The notes beneath the pieces are model-generated. The model searched no databases. It had not been told where the DNA came from and saw nothing but the letters and a program-made list of their open reading frames with translations. DNA of 64,000 bases, from contig NC_092580.1 of assembly GCF_037975245.1 (NCBI RefSeq), forward strand, positions 26,022,501 through 26,086,500, written 5' to 3'. A program made the position numbers and the translations under genes. This DNA comes from Apostichopus japonicus (Eukaryota; Echinodermata; Holothuroidea; Aspidochirotida; Stichopodidae). Of this stretch, positions 1 through 11,475 are shown in pieces (the stretch's first letter is position 1; the number at the start of each line of letters is the position of its first letter).

Positions 1-285
1 TCCTTCTCACCCTTCTCCTCACACTCCCTCCTCCTCATCCTTCTCCTCACACACTCCCTCCTCCTCATCTTTCTCCTCACACACTCCCTCCTCCTCACCC
101 TCCTCTGCACACACTCCCTTCTCTACACCCTTTCCTCACACACTCCCACCTCCTCTAACACACTCCCCCCTCCTCACCCTTCTCCTCACATTGTCCCTCA
201 TCACACATTGTCCCTCCTCCACACCCTTCTCCTCTCACACACTGTCTCCTCCTCTCTATCAGACCATAACAACTCCCTGATCAGA
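1..285. repeat. CT-rich degenerate minisatellite
   Basis: The stretch is built from loosely repeated blocks of about 28-32 bases of the type CACACTCCCTCCTCCTCA followed by CCTTCTCCT. It is almost pure pyrimidine on the plus strand and has no credible coding. The array probably continues to the left of the window edge. Confidence 0.8.
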
Positions 286-1157
286 CATACAAAACTTGAG
301 ATATGCAGTATTCAATAGGATCTTTATTATATTATGCTCTGAGGGGATATTTTCTGTGGATAATGGAGGGAAGGGAGGGTATGAAAGGGAGTATTAAGGA
401 TGGGACACGGTAGCGAAGGGATAGCGGATGGGGAGGATTTATACATGGGAAGGAGGGCATATGGAAGGGAATGAAGACAGGGGAATCTGGGGTTGGGATA
501 GGAGAGGGAAGGAGATGGGAAAGGGTTGAGGACAAGAAATTAAATCCTCATTTCTAGTGTTACATAATTTGCCTCTTTTTGGGGAATTTCAATACATTTT
601 ATGATGGACTGTAGCAGCTGCTGCCTGTGCAAAGAGCCATTGGTAACCCCATCAGTACATTTTAACTCTTTCTCATAATAGTTTCAATGCAGTTGGGCAA
701 TCCAATCATCATAGTCTGAAAATCTTCAACTTTTGTCATGTGGATCAAATGTCACTTGAGTGCTTGACTGCAGATATCACCAAATATCAGATTTCAAAGA
801 ATAACAGATTATGGAAAATGCGCCCAGCAGGGATACCTTCCAAAAGTAAACCTTTGAGATATGTAGTTTCTGTCATAGAAAAATAAAATGATCCAGCTAT
901 TACACCAGCATATTTCACATAGTTTTCTTTCTTTTGCCACTCCTGATGTGAGTTCTAACTTGTATATCCTCTTACCACAAGTGTTTCAGGAATTATGGTG
1001 GTGACTTTTCATTTTGTGTCTATATTTAGAAGTAATATAACATATGAATGTTATCAAATTTCACATGGACAGCTCTTATTTTGGACAGGGTATATGAGAA
1101 GTAGATAAGTATGTTCTGACTATTAAAAACATTGAGTACTATACTCTGGCCAAATAC
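286..1157. other. Non-coding stretch, no gene seen
   Basis: AT-rich sequence with a purine-rich block at about 350-530 (GGGAAGG and GGATGGG words). The 67-codon open frame across that block is a product of the biased composition. Nothing else is recognised. Confidence 0.5.
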
Positions 1158-1399
1158 CTCAACGGTATGAATTCCCAGAATGCAATGCAGCCCAACTTTG
1201 TGTAGCAGGAGCTTCAGCATATGACAATCCTTCATTGAATCAAGCTCCAAACATTTCTCCCTTGTGTGTGTTTCTTGTTCCATTTGTCTTGGGTGTGAGG
1301 CATTATGGGTAAGGAAAAGGGAGTCAAGGCAGCTAGGGTTGGAATGATGCGGATCAACAGACTTCAGTTTCCAGATCCGTACAACATGTAGCAATGTTT
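1158..1399 (-). CDS. Possible internal exon of an unidentified minus-strand gene
   Basis: An 80-codon open stretch on the minus strand is bounded by an acceptor-like TTATAG at 1400-1405 and a good donor, GAG|GTATTT, at 1158/1157. The phase works (2 nt + 80 codons, ending on a full codon). The peptide is mixed in composition (RIWKLKSVDPHHSNPS, later KLLLHKVGLHCILGIHTVE) and slightly richer in GC than its surroundings. I recognise no family or motif. It could be a chance open frame; the splice-site agreement is the main reason to list it. If real, it may belong with the candidate exon at 9073-9408. Confidence 0.25.
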
Positions 1400-2688
1400 C
1401 TATAACTTTGAAGCACCAAAAGTTCTCCCATAACAGTATCTTAATTGGCTTCTGAACCAATATTCATATTGGGACCGATGGGTATTGATGCACCTAGCAA
1501 TCATACAGTACGTAACACACTATGTATCATCAACTTTCTAGCCAACATAAATTCTTGCATGGTCTGAAATGTACAAGCAGCTTGCACATACGTATCGAGA
1601 AAGTATGTCATGCCAGTACTGTATGACTTATGGACTATTTTGCCTATTTGGTTCATATTTCGTTCCACACCTACATTACCTTTTGTTTTAATACAGTTCA
1701 ATCAACATCATGCAGTATGAGATCCATATAACATGACTATAAATGAAAAGACACTACCTACAATACCCTTCCAAGCTGCACTTTTATGTCTTATTACAGT
1801 ATTGAGACTTGTCATTAAAGAAATTCTACACCTTCTTTTCCTTCAACAGCTACTTAGTGACAAGGGGGTGACCAAGCTCCCACACATCATGCCAACCATT
1901 ATGACACTTGAGCAACAACAATCAGTTGTTGAAAGCTGCTTTAGAGCCTCTGGGTCTCAACAGATTAATGTTGCTTGACAACCAGTACAAGCAGGATCTA
2001 CCTTTAGAAAATTTGACCACCCTTTCATGCCCTAACCTTTAAAGCAATACACCTCAACAACACATACTAGGTGCAGGATTAATATGCTGCTGCCATATTG
2101 GCAATGTGCAAAATTCAACTCATTACATTTCCCTATAAACCTGTTCTTCGGTTCCATTTTAAACAATCATAGAAGCATCCATTAATGGGCTTGCATTAAC
2201 TTGATTTTTTTTTAAAGTATAATTGCCAAAGAAGAACAAGTGATATATAATTGAACATATAATAATATAGTAATCAATATAATTTCAAATTACAGACGAT
2301 TAGAAGGGGGGGGGGTTAGGGAATGAAGAGCAAAAGGACCAGGAAGATGCCTGTCCTTGTCAATCTCACTAAAATAAACCGGAACTTCAGTGACAATTAA
2401 GAGTGAAAGAGTTCCTTCTCTATAGTTACAAATGGTCCCTGCCCATGCAAAATATAGTCCAATTAACATTCCATTATAACAAGTTTGTAAGCCCTAAGGC
2501 CGTACAGGAATTCAACATGAGGCATCACTATCAAGAATGCTTAACTTAAGTAGACACTATACATAACAAAGCTAGCAGGTTGACCGAACACAATTAAGGT
2601 CCTAACTATGTACACCGATGACATCATGGACAATCACCCTTCCAGCATTGATTTCATTGTCACTTTTCCTCATGCCTATAATTTCAAC
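1400..2688. other. Non-coding stretch, no gene seen
   Basis: AT-rich sequence with only short open frames of unremarkable composition (for example 1733-1978 plus and 1501-1701 minus). A nine-base G run lies near 2307. No repeat or RNA gene is recognised. Confidence 0.45.
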
Positions 2689-3062
2689 CAGTGGCGGAGA
2701 GTCCACAGAGTCAGGGGGGGCGGATGCCCCCCCTGACGGAGTCAAATGGACTGATGGCGCCCTTTTCAGCTTTTTACCACTTTTTACTTATTCGCGATTA
2801 GTTACTTTTTTATTGTGCTCTCATCTACCTATTGACATTTGCCACATTTCGTTGGCGATGACACCTATATATTCCTTGTTTATCTGCAAATTAGCAAGGC
2901 CAGGAAAGGGTCATTTCTGGCAATCTAGGAAGTATCTTTACTCAAAAAGTTTCTGTACGCTCCGCGCCAACCTGTGGTGGTGCTCCGCTTAGATAGTGTC
3001 GAAAGCGCCCCTACAGACCATTCTCGCCCCCCTTGACCAATACCCCTATAGCTTCGCCACTG
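2689..3062. mobile_element. Non-autonomous hAT-like MITE (374 bp)
   Basis: The element starts CAGTGGCGGAG and ends CTTCGCCACTG, so its termini are inverted repeats of the hAT type. It is flanked by 8-bp direct repeats, ATTTCAAC (2681-2688) and TTTTCAAC (3063-3070), which differ at one base. A near-perfect hairpin of a G7 run facing a C7 run (about 2711-2738) lies near the left end. There is no transposase. It shares terminal bases with the elements at 48031 and 63537 but has a different interior. Confidence 0.75.
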
Positions 3063-3995
3063 TTTTCAACTGTGTACAGTTTGCTTAGAATATGCACATA
3101 GGCTATATATCCCATTCAGCAATCTGCAAAATTAGTTGCTTGATGAGTCTGAAGATCCCTTAGGGGATATTTCCGACCCTGTTACATGCCTGAAGACTGT
3201 GGAAAGAGTAATATAAGGACATGTATATCCCTTTAAAAAGCAACAAACAAGACTGGGCATCCATCCTCTAGAGGAAATCTCAAATCCCAATGTCACTCAA
3301 TATACAATGGCTGTGATCAATTGTGTTTCATACAATAGATAGTACTGGTAGGTAGACTATTCTTTTGACTAGAAGTGAGCCAAGTAGAGTCCAACAAGGG
3401 TAACTGCATGGTTAGAGCTAGAAGACCCTCCGGGAGTAACAATATGCACCATTGAAATTGGAATTTTGTAGATTTGTCAGCTTAGGAATGGAATGTGTTC
3501 ATCATTGAATATTACACAACAAAATAGAACAGACAACACAAAAACCATCTTACAGTTTCTAATCTTTTTAATAATATTGTCACAGCAGTATGTGAACAAG
3601 AATGAAGGATTATACAAACAAGTAGTTGAATTAAACGGTATATTAGAGCTTCATGTGGCAAGATAACTACTGCTGAATACATAGTGTCAGAGGGTGGGAT
3701 GGGTGGGGGGGGGGGGAGAGCAAGCTATATTGAGCTGTGCTTAGCATGGCTCCTGCAGGCTGAATCACACTCAATACAATGGTGTAAGTTGCATCTTACG
3801 TAGTCTTTGACAATGGATTAATGAGGATAGGACAGGAAGTTACTCTGTTCACATATTTAACTTTCTACTACCAGGAAACAACTCCCTGCTCCTACTAAGA
3901 AATGACCACACTATGACATCATTAGCAATGACATCATTAGCAATGACATCACACCAAAGGTTACTCTATTGATGGAGATTTGATATTAGGTGCAC
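3063..3995. other. Non-coding stretch with a short triplication
   Basis: No gene is seen. A 15-base unit, ATGACATCATTAGCA, is repeated nearly three times at about 3914-3951. A 12-base G run lies near 3705. Confidence 0.5.
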
Positions 3996-4271
3996 GGTGT
4001 GACATCCCTATGTTCCGATGTCTCTATGTTCCGGCGTCTCTATGAATTTTAAGAATTTTTTTTTTTTGTATCCAAAAATGTCTTTGTACCAAGAAAACTA
4101 GTTTGTGACCCCAATTTTTTGTAGGGACTCATTTTTTATGGACCCAAATCTTTGTGGTCCAAAAAAAATTTGGTCCAATAAAATTATGGTCTGAACAAAT
4201 TGGGTCCGAAAAAATGTTGGTCCAAAAAAAATTGTCGAAACATAGAGACGCCGGAACATAGAGATGTAACC
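3996..4271. mobile_element. Foldback DNA element with 8-bp flanking repeats
   Basis: The ends are inverted copies of the words ACATC(C/T)CTATGTTCCG and GGCGTCTCTATG; the left arm carries one extra partial copy. The interior is AT-rich and repeats a GGTCCAAAAAAAATT-like phrase several times. The exact 8-base repeat AGGTGCAC lies on both sides (3988-3995 and 4272-4279), as expected of a target-site duplication. No coding capacity. An 8-bp duplication suits hAT or a related cut-and-paste superfamily, but the termini are not obviously hAT. Confidence 0.6.
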
Positions 4272-4279
4272 AGGTGCAC

Positions 4280-5792
4280 AGAGAGATGTAGGGTTTCTGT
4301 TGTAGAGTGTTACTTTGGGTTGAAAGGGTAAGTGATCTACTGGAGCTTATAAGTTGGAAAAGTATATTATTATGTTGATGGGCTTATAAATAGCTACTAG
4401 CTAAGAGATTTAATAGGTGAGGGTAAGGGGAAGATAATTATAGTCAATGCTCTCTGTTATAAAATTACTGGTCCCACATTGCAATTGTGACATTTTTCTC
4501 CGCACTGGGCATTAAAAGGAGATGAAATCCTAGAGGGAAATTTTTTAGAGTGGAGAAAACAAACCTCCAACGTACTGCGAGCAATGATGACGAAATTTAA
4601 CATTCAATCTAATGTTTGCTATTTACACCATCATAGAAGGGTTGAGATTGAAGTGTGCAGGTGGGGTGGGAAAGGGGAGAGGGTGGGGGAGAGGGGGTAA
4701 AGAAATGTGGGCACTGGGGATGGGAGGTAGTGGGAAAGGTAAGAGAGGGGCAAGGCATGGTGGACTGTCTCCAAACTTACAGCTATAGTATCTTCATGCA
4801 GCCCTAGTTCTTATATGCAGAGCTGGCTAGGCTATAGAAAATCATCCATGTGGTAGTGAGGTTTAGGCTAGATAAAAGTGTGGATATTTGCTTTGAAGAG
4901 GACAAAGACTTTGCTCAAGATGTTTGAGCAACTTTTGTTGACATTACACATCCAAAAATCTTGATAATAAACTTTCCCTTCAATTGAACCTGATGGTGAG
5001 TGACATACTCTCCAAAACAATGAGTTCTGTTTGTTTACAATAGATGAAACCGTCATTTATCATTGTGTCATTTAGACTTAGATGAAAAATCATAATAACT
5101 TTAAAAAAAAAAAAATTCTAACATACCACAGGACCACATAAGAGATCAAGTCAAATCTTTGATGATGTACATATCATTTTGATCAAAAGGAGTTTAAAGC
5201 TTGGAAAGAAATATGTGACCTTTTTTTTTAATTTAATTTATATATATATATTTTTTATTACTTCCGCTGCTCAACTGTTCTCATGAATTTATTAGATATA
5301 TTACATGTGACATTATCGTCACTCCTTGGCATGTTATTTCCTGTTCAACATAGTCTGTCAACTTGTTGACATAATCCTGTTTGAAAGATCATGTCTACAA
5401 ATTGTTATACTAGTGACTACCATTTCCATCAAAATTATGGATCTGTATAACAAAATATTTTCTCAACGTGACCTGATATTTCACAAACATTTACCTCATG
5501 CAATAATGTTTCCGGCAACAGATACTTCCTATTAGGAATACATCTGTTACCTTGCAATGTAATTTAATATTCAGCAGTGTCTAAAGTTTCTATACATCTT
5601 GCATAAACAGAGTATTAGCTACAGGTCAAATTATAACAATGGACCTAGATTCTACCAAAATATCTACTAGAATCTATTTGATACAGAATCTATATACTCT
5701 CAGTCCCCCTTGTTTGCTAACATTTTTTTCTTGGGGATCCAATTTTTCACCTCAGTGCATCATCTTGTCAACCCACCAGTGAGGAATATTGA
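4280..5792. other. Non-coding stretch, no gene seen
   Basis: AT-rich sequence with a G-rich block at about 4660-4750 and A/T homopolymers at about 5101-5115 and 5221-5255. Short open frames (4868-5056 minus, 5326-5535 plus) lack splice support or recognisable content. Confidence 0.45.
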
Positions 5793-5971
5793 GGGGAGAA
5801 GCCAATCTACAGGGAGAAAGTATCCCTACCACCCCACCCCACCCCACCAACAACCCCCACCCCCTCTCCCTTTGAAAATTGTGGGGAGAAGCCAATCTAC
5901 AGGGAGGAAGTATCCCTACCAACCCACTCCCACCCCCACCAATAACCCGCACACACTCTCCCTTTGAAAAT
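5793..5971. repeat. Two-copy 90-bp tandem duplication
   Basis: Two adjacent copies begin GGGGAGAAGCCAATCTACAG at 5793 and 5883 and end CTCCCTTTGAAAATT. They differ mainly in a C-rich CCACCCC/CCACCCA tract. The period of 90 leaves all frames in register, which explains the open frames on both strands here. Confidence 0.85.
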
Positions 5972-6436
5972 TCTTTTGGTGTTAAACTACAAAATGGTGT
6001 GATATTTTGTAACTTTTTAAGTAATAAATGTTCAATAGTTTTGGCAATTTTGCAAATAAATATCAGTTTTGACGGCCCTCTATATGTTTTTGGTGACTTT
6101 GCATAGTCTTGTGAGCCTAACTTTGAATACAGTACCAGGGGTGTAGGTTATGGACCATTCTGGTTGTTAGGTGTATACTCTGTTTGAAAACATTAAAGGC
6201 TTTTCCAAATCAGTCAATATATTTTTGTACGAATTCCTTGTCCATTATCTTGTCACATGGAGCGCCCACTTATACCTTTCATTGAAATCACCTTCCTAAT
6301 GCATCCTGGTTACAGTGTATCAATTAACTTGGGATGTGATCTTTAGATTCACAGTATGCGAGGTACAATGACTTCTGACTGGCACCTCAGCAAAGAAATG
6401 CTTGGATGAAGGGACTATACCACCTACCAGCTTGAA

Positions 6437-6503
6437 GGCCTGGTTGGAAGAGCGCAGGGCTCGAAACCCAATAGGTCATTGGGTCAAATCCTGTTCTAGC
6501 CGG
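6437..6503 (+). repeat. tRNA-like sequence, possible SINE head
   Basis: GCCTGGTTGGAAGAGCGC resembles a polymerase III A box and D arm. The following GGG-CTCGAAA-CCC can form an anticodon-like stem-loop, and GGTCAAATCCTG resembles a degraded B box. Acceptor pairing is poor, so this is more likely a tRNA-derived SINE relic than a functional tRNA. Confidence 0.3.
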
Positions 6504-8531
6504 AATTATTTTGTTATTATTTTTCAAATTGTGTTAATAATTTCCCAGTCAAAAATTCCTTTGTTCATTCACCAAAATATACTATTCGAAACTTGACATG
6601 ATTAATATGAACACATTTCATCACCATTGTCCGTAAATTTTAGCCTCCCATATGAATGTCCATTATTTTGCCTATCTAGCATATTTCGGTGGGCAAATTT
6701 TATTTAATTATCCAGTTGGTTCATAGCCATACTGAATAATTATGGCAGATTTTTTAGCCTTTTCATCCTGCCTCTTGGTCAATATACCAACAGCAGACTA
6801 CAGCTGATGTGGACTTGGCTATGAAACAAACTGTTACATTGAATTAATTTATTAACTGATGATGACTCCCTGTATAAACACCGTAGCTTTAGTTAGTGAA
6901 AACAACTTCATTGGTAATAAACAACAAAACAAACATTTATCTAAACTCTGGTTAATTGCCAATATCCTGGATTCAATTCATACAAGCATTGTATACTGAT
7001 ATAGGAGATAGGTAACAAGCAATATTACCAGTACAATAAGAATCACAGAATTAAGATGTAACAATGTAGCATTAACTATAATAGCATGTGTTATAACAGA
7101 GATAACATAGATATTGAATGTAACAGAGCCAGAGGGCCGGAGTGGCACTGCAAATCAGTCTTATCAGAGAGGATTATGCAAAACCATAATTTTGATAAAT
7201 TTCAATCAATCAAAAGCTATATGGGAGCAAATATATCAATGCATACCTTCATAAAAAGGATTCATATTACTACACAAAAACTGGAGATTATGATCAAAGT
7301 TATTACTCATAAAGCATTAGGTGAAGTTCCAGAAGGGAGGGGGAGGGAGGGGTGGCTGTAAAAGTAGTTGTTATAGTACTTCCATCTAGCCTGATTATAG
7401 ACCGTATTTATAGCCTAACTATATGCACCATTTCATGTCTAAAGTTGCGCTTATTTCCAGATCCCCCCTACATCAGAATCTGCATGAACAACGTCCTAGC
7501 CACAGCCCCTCCTCCATCTCTTAAAACTCCTGCATCTGCCTCTGAGCATGAATCAAGTTGCCTATTTTAATAATCCACAATGGCCGCTGAATAACATGAA
7601 GGATCAGAGCCTTGAGGAGAGTAACTTTAAAAACTTAAAATTGTTAGCATGTGCTAAAATTTAGGGCAAGTACTGTTGACCTTTGATACGTTTGGCATTT
7701 TATAACAGATTTTACAGTTGTTCAACATCCTGTGTACACTGTATCACTTACAGCTATATATAGGCCTACTCTTACTAATAGGTCTTACACATAGCTTAAT
7801 ACTACTAAGTGTATCCTAAAACAGCTGCCCATATAATCACTGCAAATTTGTCTTTACTGTTTACCTCGGTAAACAGAAATCTCTGATATGGCAAATAAGA
7901 AGATTGTGATGTTATTTGTCATTGTCAAACATATATCTACCCAATAGATGTTTCGTTTCATTGCGTTGTCATGCCAGGAAACTTGCTATTCCACTCGCTA
8001 CATATTATTTCATGGAATACAATATACTAACTCTATACAAGCAATTTACATTCTTTTTAAATAAGAAATAACATATATATTATTAATCTGCATAAATTTA
8101 CATCAACAACCTTGTGACTCTCCAAGCTGAAAATTCAGCAGAACTAGTCAATCAACGTTACTAAAAGTTTAAAAGGGGCTGACCATAATTTCACTTTCGA
8201 GCATATTTTGGTGGTAAATTATTAACTGTCTTGGAGAGAATGATTGACCTCTTTTTTCTTTTCCTTTTTTTCTTTGGGGGGGAGGGGGGGGTAGGTTTCA
8301 TATTAGCTTTTTTCTCTTTCTTTTCTTTGTGGCATTAGGGGTAGACTCATGCACTTAACGGTCATCAGTATTGACTCTTAGCTAAACCTTGCTACAGCCT
8401 ACAAGTGTTGAAAAGAACAATTCTGGTGGTTCTTTATCTCCAAATCACTACCAGACATTCAAGAATTAATAAATTAGACAGTCAAATGTTTCAATTAAGG
8501 AAAATTACTTTGAGGGTGGTAGTAATATGCT
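6504..8531. other. Non-coding stretch, no gene seen
   Basis: AT-rich sequence with no recognisable exon or RNA. Simple-sequence features are a GGGAGGGGG run near 7336 and a T-rich then G-rich block at about 8250-8292. Confidence 0.45.
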
Positions 8532-8981
8532 CAAGGGCAGCGGAAGCACTTTTAATCTGGGGGGGCACCGACATCAAAGGGCACTTTGCAGGAATTCGAT
8601 TCGACTGATATTGCCTTATATTTAGTACCCTTTTATAACTCTGTCTGTATTATCTTTTTAGCGTATACACATCCCTCCATCAACGCCCGCCCCCCCCTTT
8701 CATGGAAAATATGCATAGTAGCACTGCAATATCTAGTTGTATGCAAGACTATCTGAGCGGAGCGCCACCATCGGATGGCGCGGAGCGTACGAGAAAATTT
8801 TTGCTTTTACAAACCCCTCAGATGGCCGGAAACTGCCCTTCCCAAGTGTTCATTCTGGTTCCCTGGCCTCTTGCTAATTTGAGACACCTCAATTTTTATG
8901 TAGAGAAAGGGCACATTTTTAACCCTGAGGAAAAGTGGGGGGGCACGTGCCCCCTGTGCCCCCCCGGTTCCGCCGCCCTTG
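8532..8981. mobile_element. Non-autonomous hAT-like MITE (450 bp) with perfect 8-bp TSD
   Basis: The ends CAAGGGCAGCGGAAGC and GGTTCCGCCGCCCTTG are inverted repeats with one or two mismatches. They are flanked by the identical 8-base sequence AATATGCT at 8524-8531 and 8982-8989. G- and C-rich subterminal tracts resemble those of the other hAT-like elements in this window. The 97-codon open frame inside is composition noise; no transposase is encoded. Confidence 0.85.
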
Positions 8982-9072
8982 AATATGCTTGTTGAAGTTG
9001 GAAATGCCGGTCACCAGTATGTGAATTTCCAAGTCATCAGCTATCCCTGGTAGGTACAGTAAAGGACAATTT

Positions 9073-9408
9073 CTATTCCTGTCCTAGAAACCTCAAAAAC
9101 TGAACTGTAGTGTGTGAGTCAATGAAGCAATTAGCCTGGGTACAGCACAGGACCAACATGTGGGTAAATTCCTTCAAATACCAGACTGACTCTTCCAACA
9201 AACTGTGTGAATTCATCCTGTGGTCAATGGATGTCTGATAGAGTGTGAGCCAAGTGTATGATAAACTTGTAACCACTGACCAGCTCTGAAGCAATTCAGT
9301 ATTTACTCTCCACTCTTTGTTTAGAAAGCCACAAGCTAGGTTAAATAAACACATCATGTTAGCTGGTTGGATGGACCCAAGATGTAACAAAGAGAAGCGA
9401 GTATCCAT
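9073..9408 (-). CDS. Possible exon of an unidentified minus-strand gene
   Basis: This 111-codon open frame is the longest non-repetitive one in the first 30 kb. Its peptide has the mix of a helical soluble protein (PANMMCLFNLACGFLN, later LLEESVWYLKEFTHMLVLCC) rather than the K/N/I/Y bias of random AT-rich frames. A possible acceptor, CTGATTTAG, lies just above it at about 9416. No convincing GT donor was found before the stop at 9073, so it could be a last exon. I recognise no family. Confidence 0.3.
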   Translation of the reverse strand: MDTRFSLLHLGSIQPANMMCLFNLACGFLNKEWRVNTELLQSWSVVTSLSYTWLTLYQTSIDHRMNSHSLLEESVWYLKEFTHMLVLCCTQANCFIDSHTTVQFLRFLGQE

Positions 9409-9960
9409 GGTAACTAAATCAGCAGAGTAAATGATTTAAAATATGCAGGTGAATATCCTTCTACAATACATCTCTCCTACCAAGACACAGGTCACATAAT
9501 AAGCATAAAACTAGTTTTAGCTTTTTACTCTGCATACTTAACGTCAGTACAGATACTAAAATCTTGAGAATATCTCAAGTTTTACAATGAAAATATGTAC
9601 TGTACATATATACCCAACACAATTAGCTACTTGAGGTCAATCAGTTAGATATTCAAATCGTCAGCTTTTCTTCTTCATTTTGAAAATTGTTTATTCAAGA
9701 TAATAAAATCCATTTCACTTAACTGTTATGGGACTTAGTATTGTTTAGTATAAAGAAACTCTACCAAAACTAAGGCATGCAAAGAGAGGAAGAACAGTAT
9801 GGCGGGAGGCCACTGTGACAGTCATTGTTTGTTCAAGTGGCCAAAGAACATTCAGGATGTAATGCACAACACACATAGATAAATATATATAGGATATATA
9901 TGTTAATATATATAATAAGAGAAATCCAGAGAAATAAGATATGACTCTTTACTGACAAAT
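9409..9960. other. Non-coding stretch, no gene seen
   Basis: AT-rich sequence with a TATATA-rich patch at about 9886-9920. Nothing else is recognised. Confidence 0.45.
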
Positions 9961-10072
9961 AAGGAGAAATGTTTTAGAAAATATATGGGGATTTTCGGTC
10001 CCCCTGGGACCTGCATCAGTGCAGACCAAAAATTCCAATATATTTTCTAAAACTTTACTCCTATAAACAAAT
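9961..10072. repeat. Imperfect ~40-bp inverted repeat with G/C-rich hairpin core
   Basis: Arms containing GTTTTAGAAAATATAT (left) and ATATATTTTCTAAAAC (right) face each other. The centre holds GGTCCCCCTGGGACC followed by TGCATCAGTGCA. Read on minus, the centre is CTGATGCA, a GGTCC/GGACC stem, then GAAA, which resembles part of a hammerhead core but lacks a matching NUH region. It is probably the end or middle of a small mobile element. Confidence 0.6.
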
Positions 10073-11475
10073 ATAAATATAGTAAACAAGGTTGTCGTTC
10101 CTTCACTTAACTTCAGGTATCACTTCTGCTTCTTCTTTTGGCGGAAAGCAATAAGTTAAGAACCCTAGCCCATTATCATTTTTGGTAGTGGTCTAACACA
10201 AATTAAAATTGTAGCAACCTGTTGTAAAGCCCCCAATTGAACTTTGCAAAGCTACTACTGTATGTCCTTGAAAATGAGATATTGTGTTCGATGTTTGATA
10301 CTGTAATCATCCTTCACAGAATAAGGGAGGTTTTTGAAGCTGAGTTAAACTTAACACCTCAATTGTAGCTTTAAATTTATCTCTGGGAAACACTCTCCTA
10401 ACCCACTCTCTAATCCACGGTTCATTTTGTCCTCACAAAAGTGAAACTTCTTTAAAATCATAACTGATGCTTTACTTAAATATCAAAACTAATCAATAAA
10501 CGTTTACTGCTAAAAGTACAGACAATTGCCTCATATAACCTTTCTTATCTTTCATAACATCACAATTCTTGAAATTTCTCATCACTCATTCACATAAGTT
10601 CTACATTCAGGACTAATTTCAATTTTCAACCCTTTATTACATAAACACTTGTCTATCTATTAAATTGAAATGTGTCAGCAAATATGGTCACATGTGATTA
10701 TTCCTTTCTTTCCTTTGGCCTAAACAGTTGCAGCATGGTCTTGATATTTCATCAATCTTTCAAGTGAAACCTAATATATCCTCTGCTCCACATGACTACC
10801 TTCATATATAAAATGAAATACAGTTTCTTTCTGCTCTCTGCTGATGAGGGGGAACAGATTATGTTCAAATTAATGGCTTTACCTTATGAACTATGATCCT
10901 AAAGCACATCATGCTGTTAGTACATGACCTAACACATCTCTCAAGCGTCTTGTTTCACTGACAAACTGGAGTTTCTTTTCTCTAGTCTGTTGAACTGATC
11001 TGTCCTCTCAAGAGTGCACAGGTAGAGGACAAAAGAACAGAAGATATAAACATTAATGATTAAATGTTACAGTATAAAGGGACAAAACTCAAATATAGGT
11101 AGCAATTATCGTTCTACCACAAGCATGACAAATTATACCATTCCCAGGTTTCTGTCATCTGGTTGAACTTTAGTATTATTATTTAATATTAAACAAAAGA
11201 AGTGCAACTTCAGAAGGATTTAGAAACTGTATTTACAATTGCTGTCACCAATAGAAGAGGCGTGGGGTGAAAGTGGTGGGTGACAAGTAATGGTGGGGGG
11301 GGGGGGAGGAGAGAGAGGGAGGAAGGGTATAAGCTGTGCATATCCCAATTTTCTAGTAAAGTTATCAATGTCTTTTGCTTTTCAAATGACTTGACCAAAT
11401 ATGCCTTATGGGTCTCTGTTACTTCAAACAAGGCCATGTGAATCATACAGATTCAGAATCATGAAGAAATGTAGG
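10073..11475. other. Non-coding stretch, no gene seen
   Basis: AT-rich sequence with no recognised gene. A 12-base G run near 11296 leads into the purine-rich region that follows. Confidence 0.45.
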
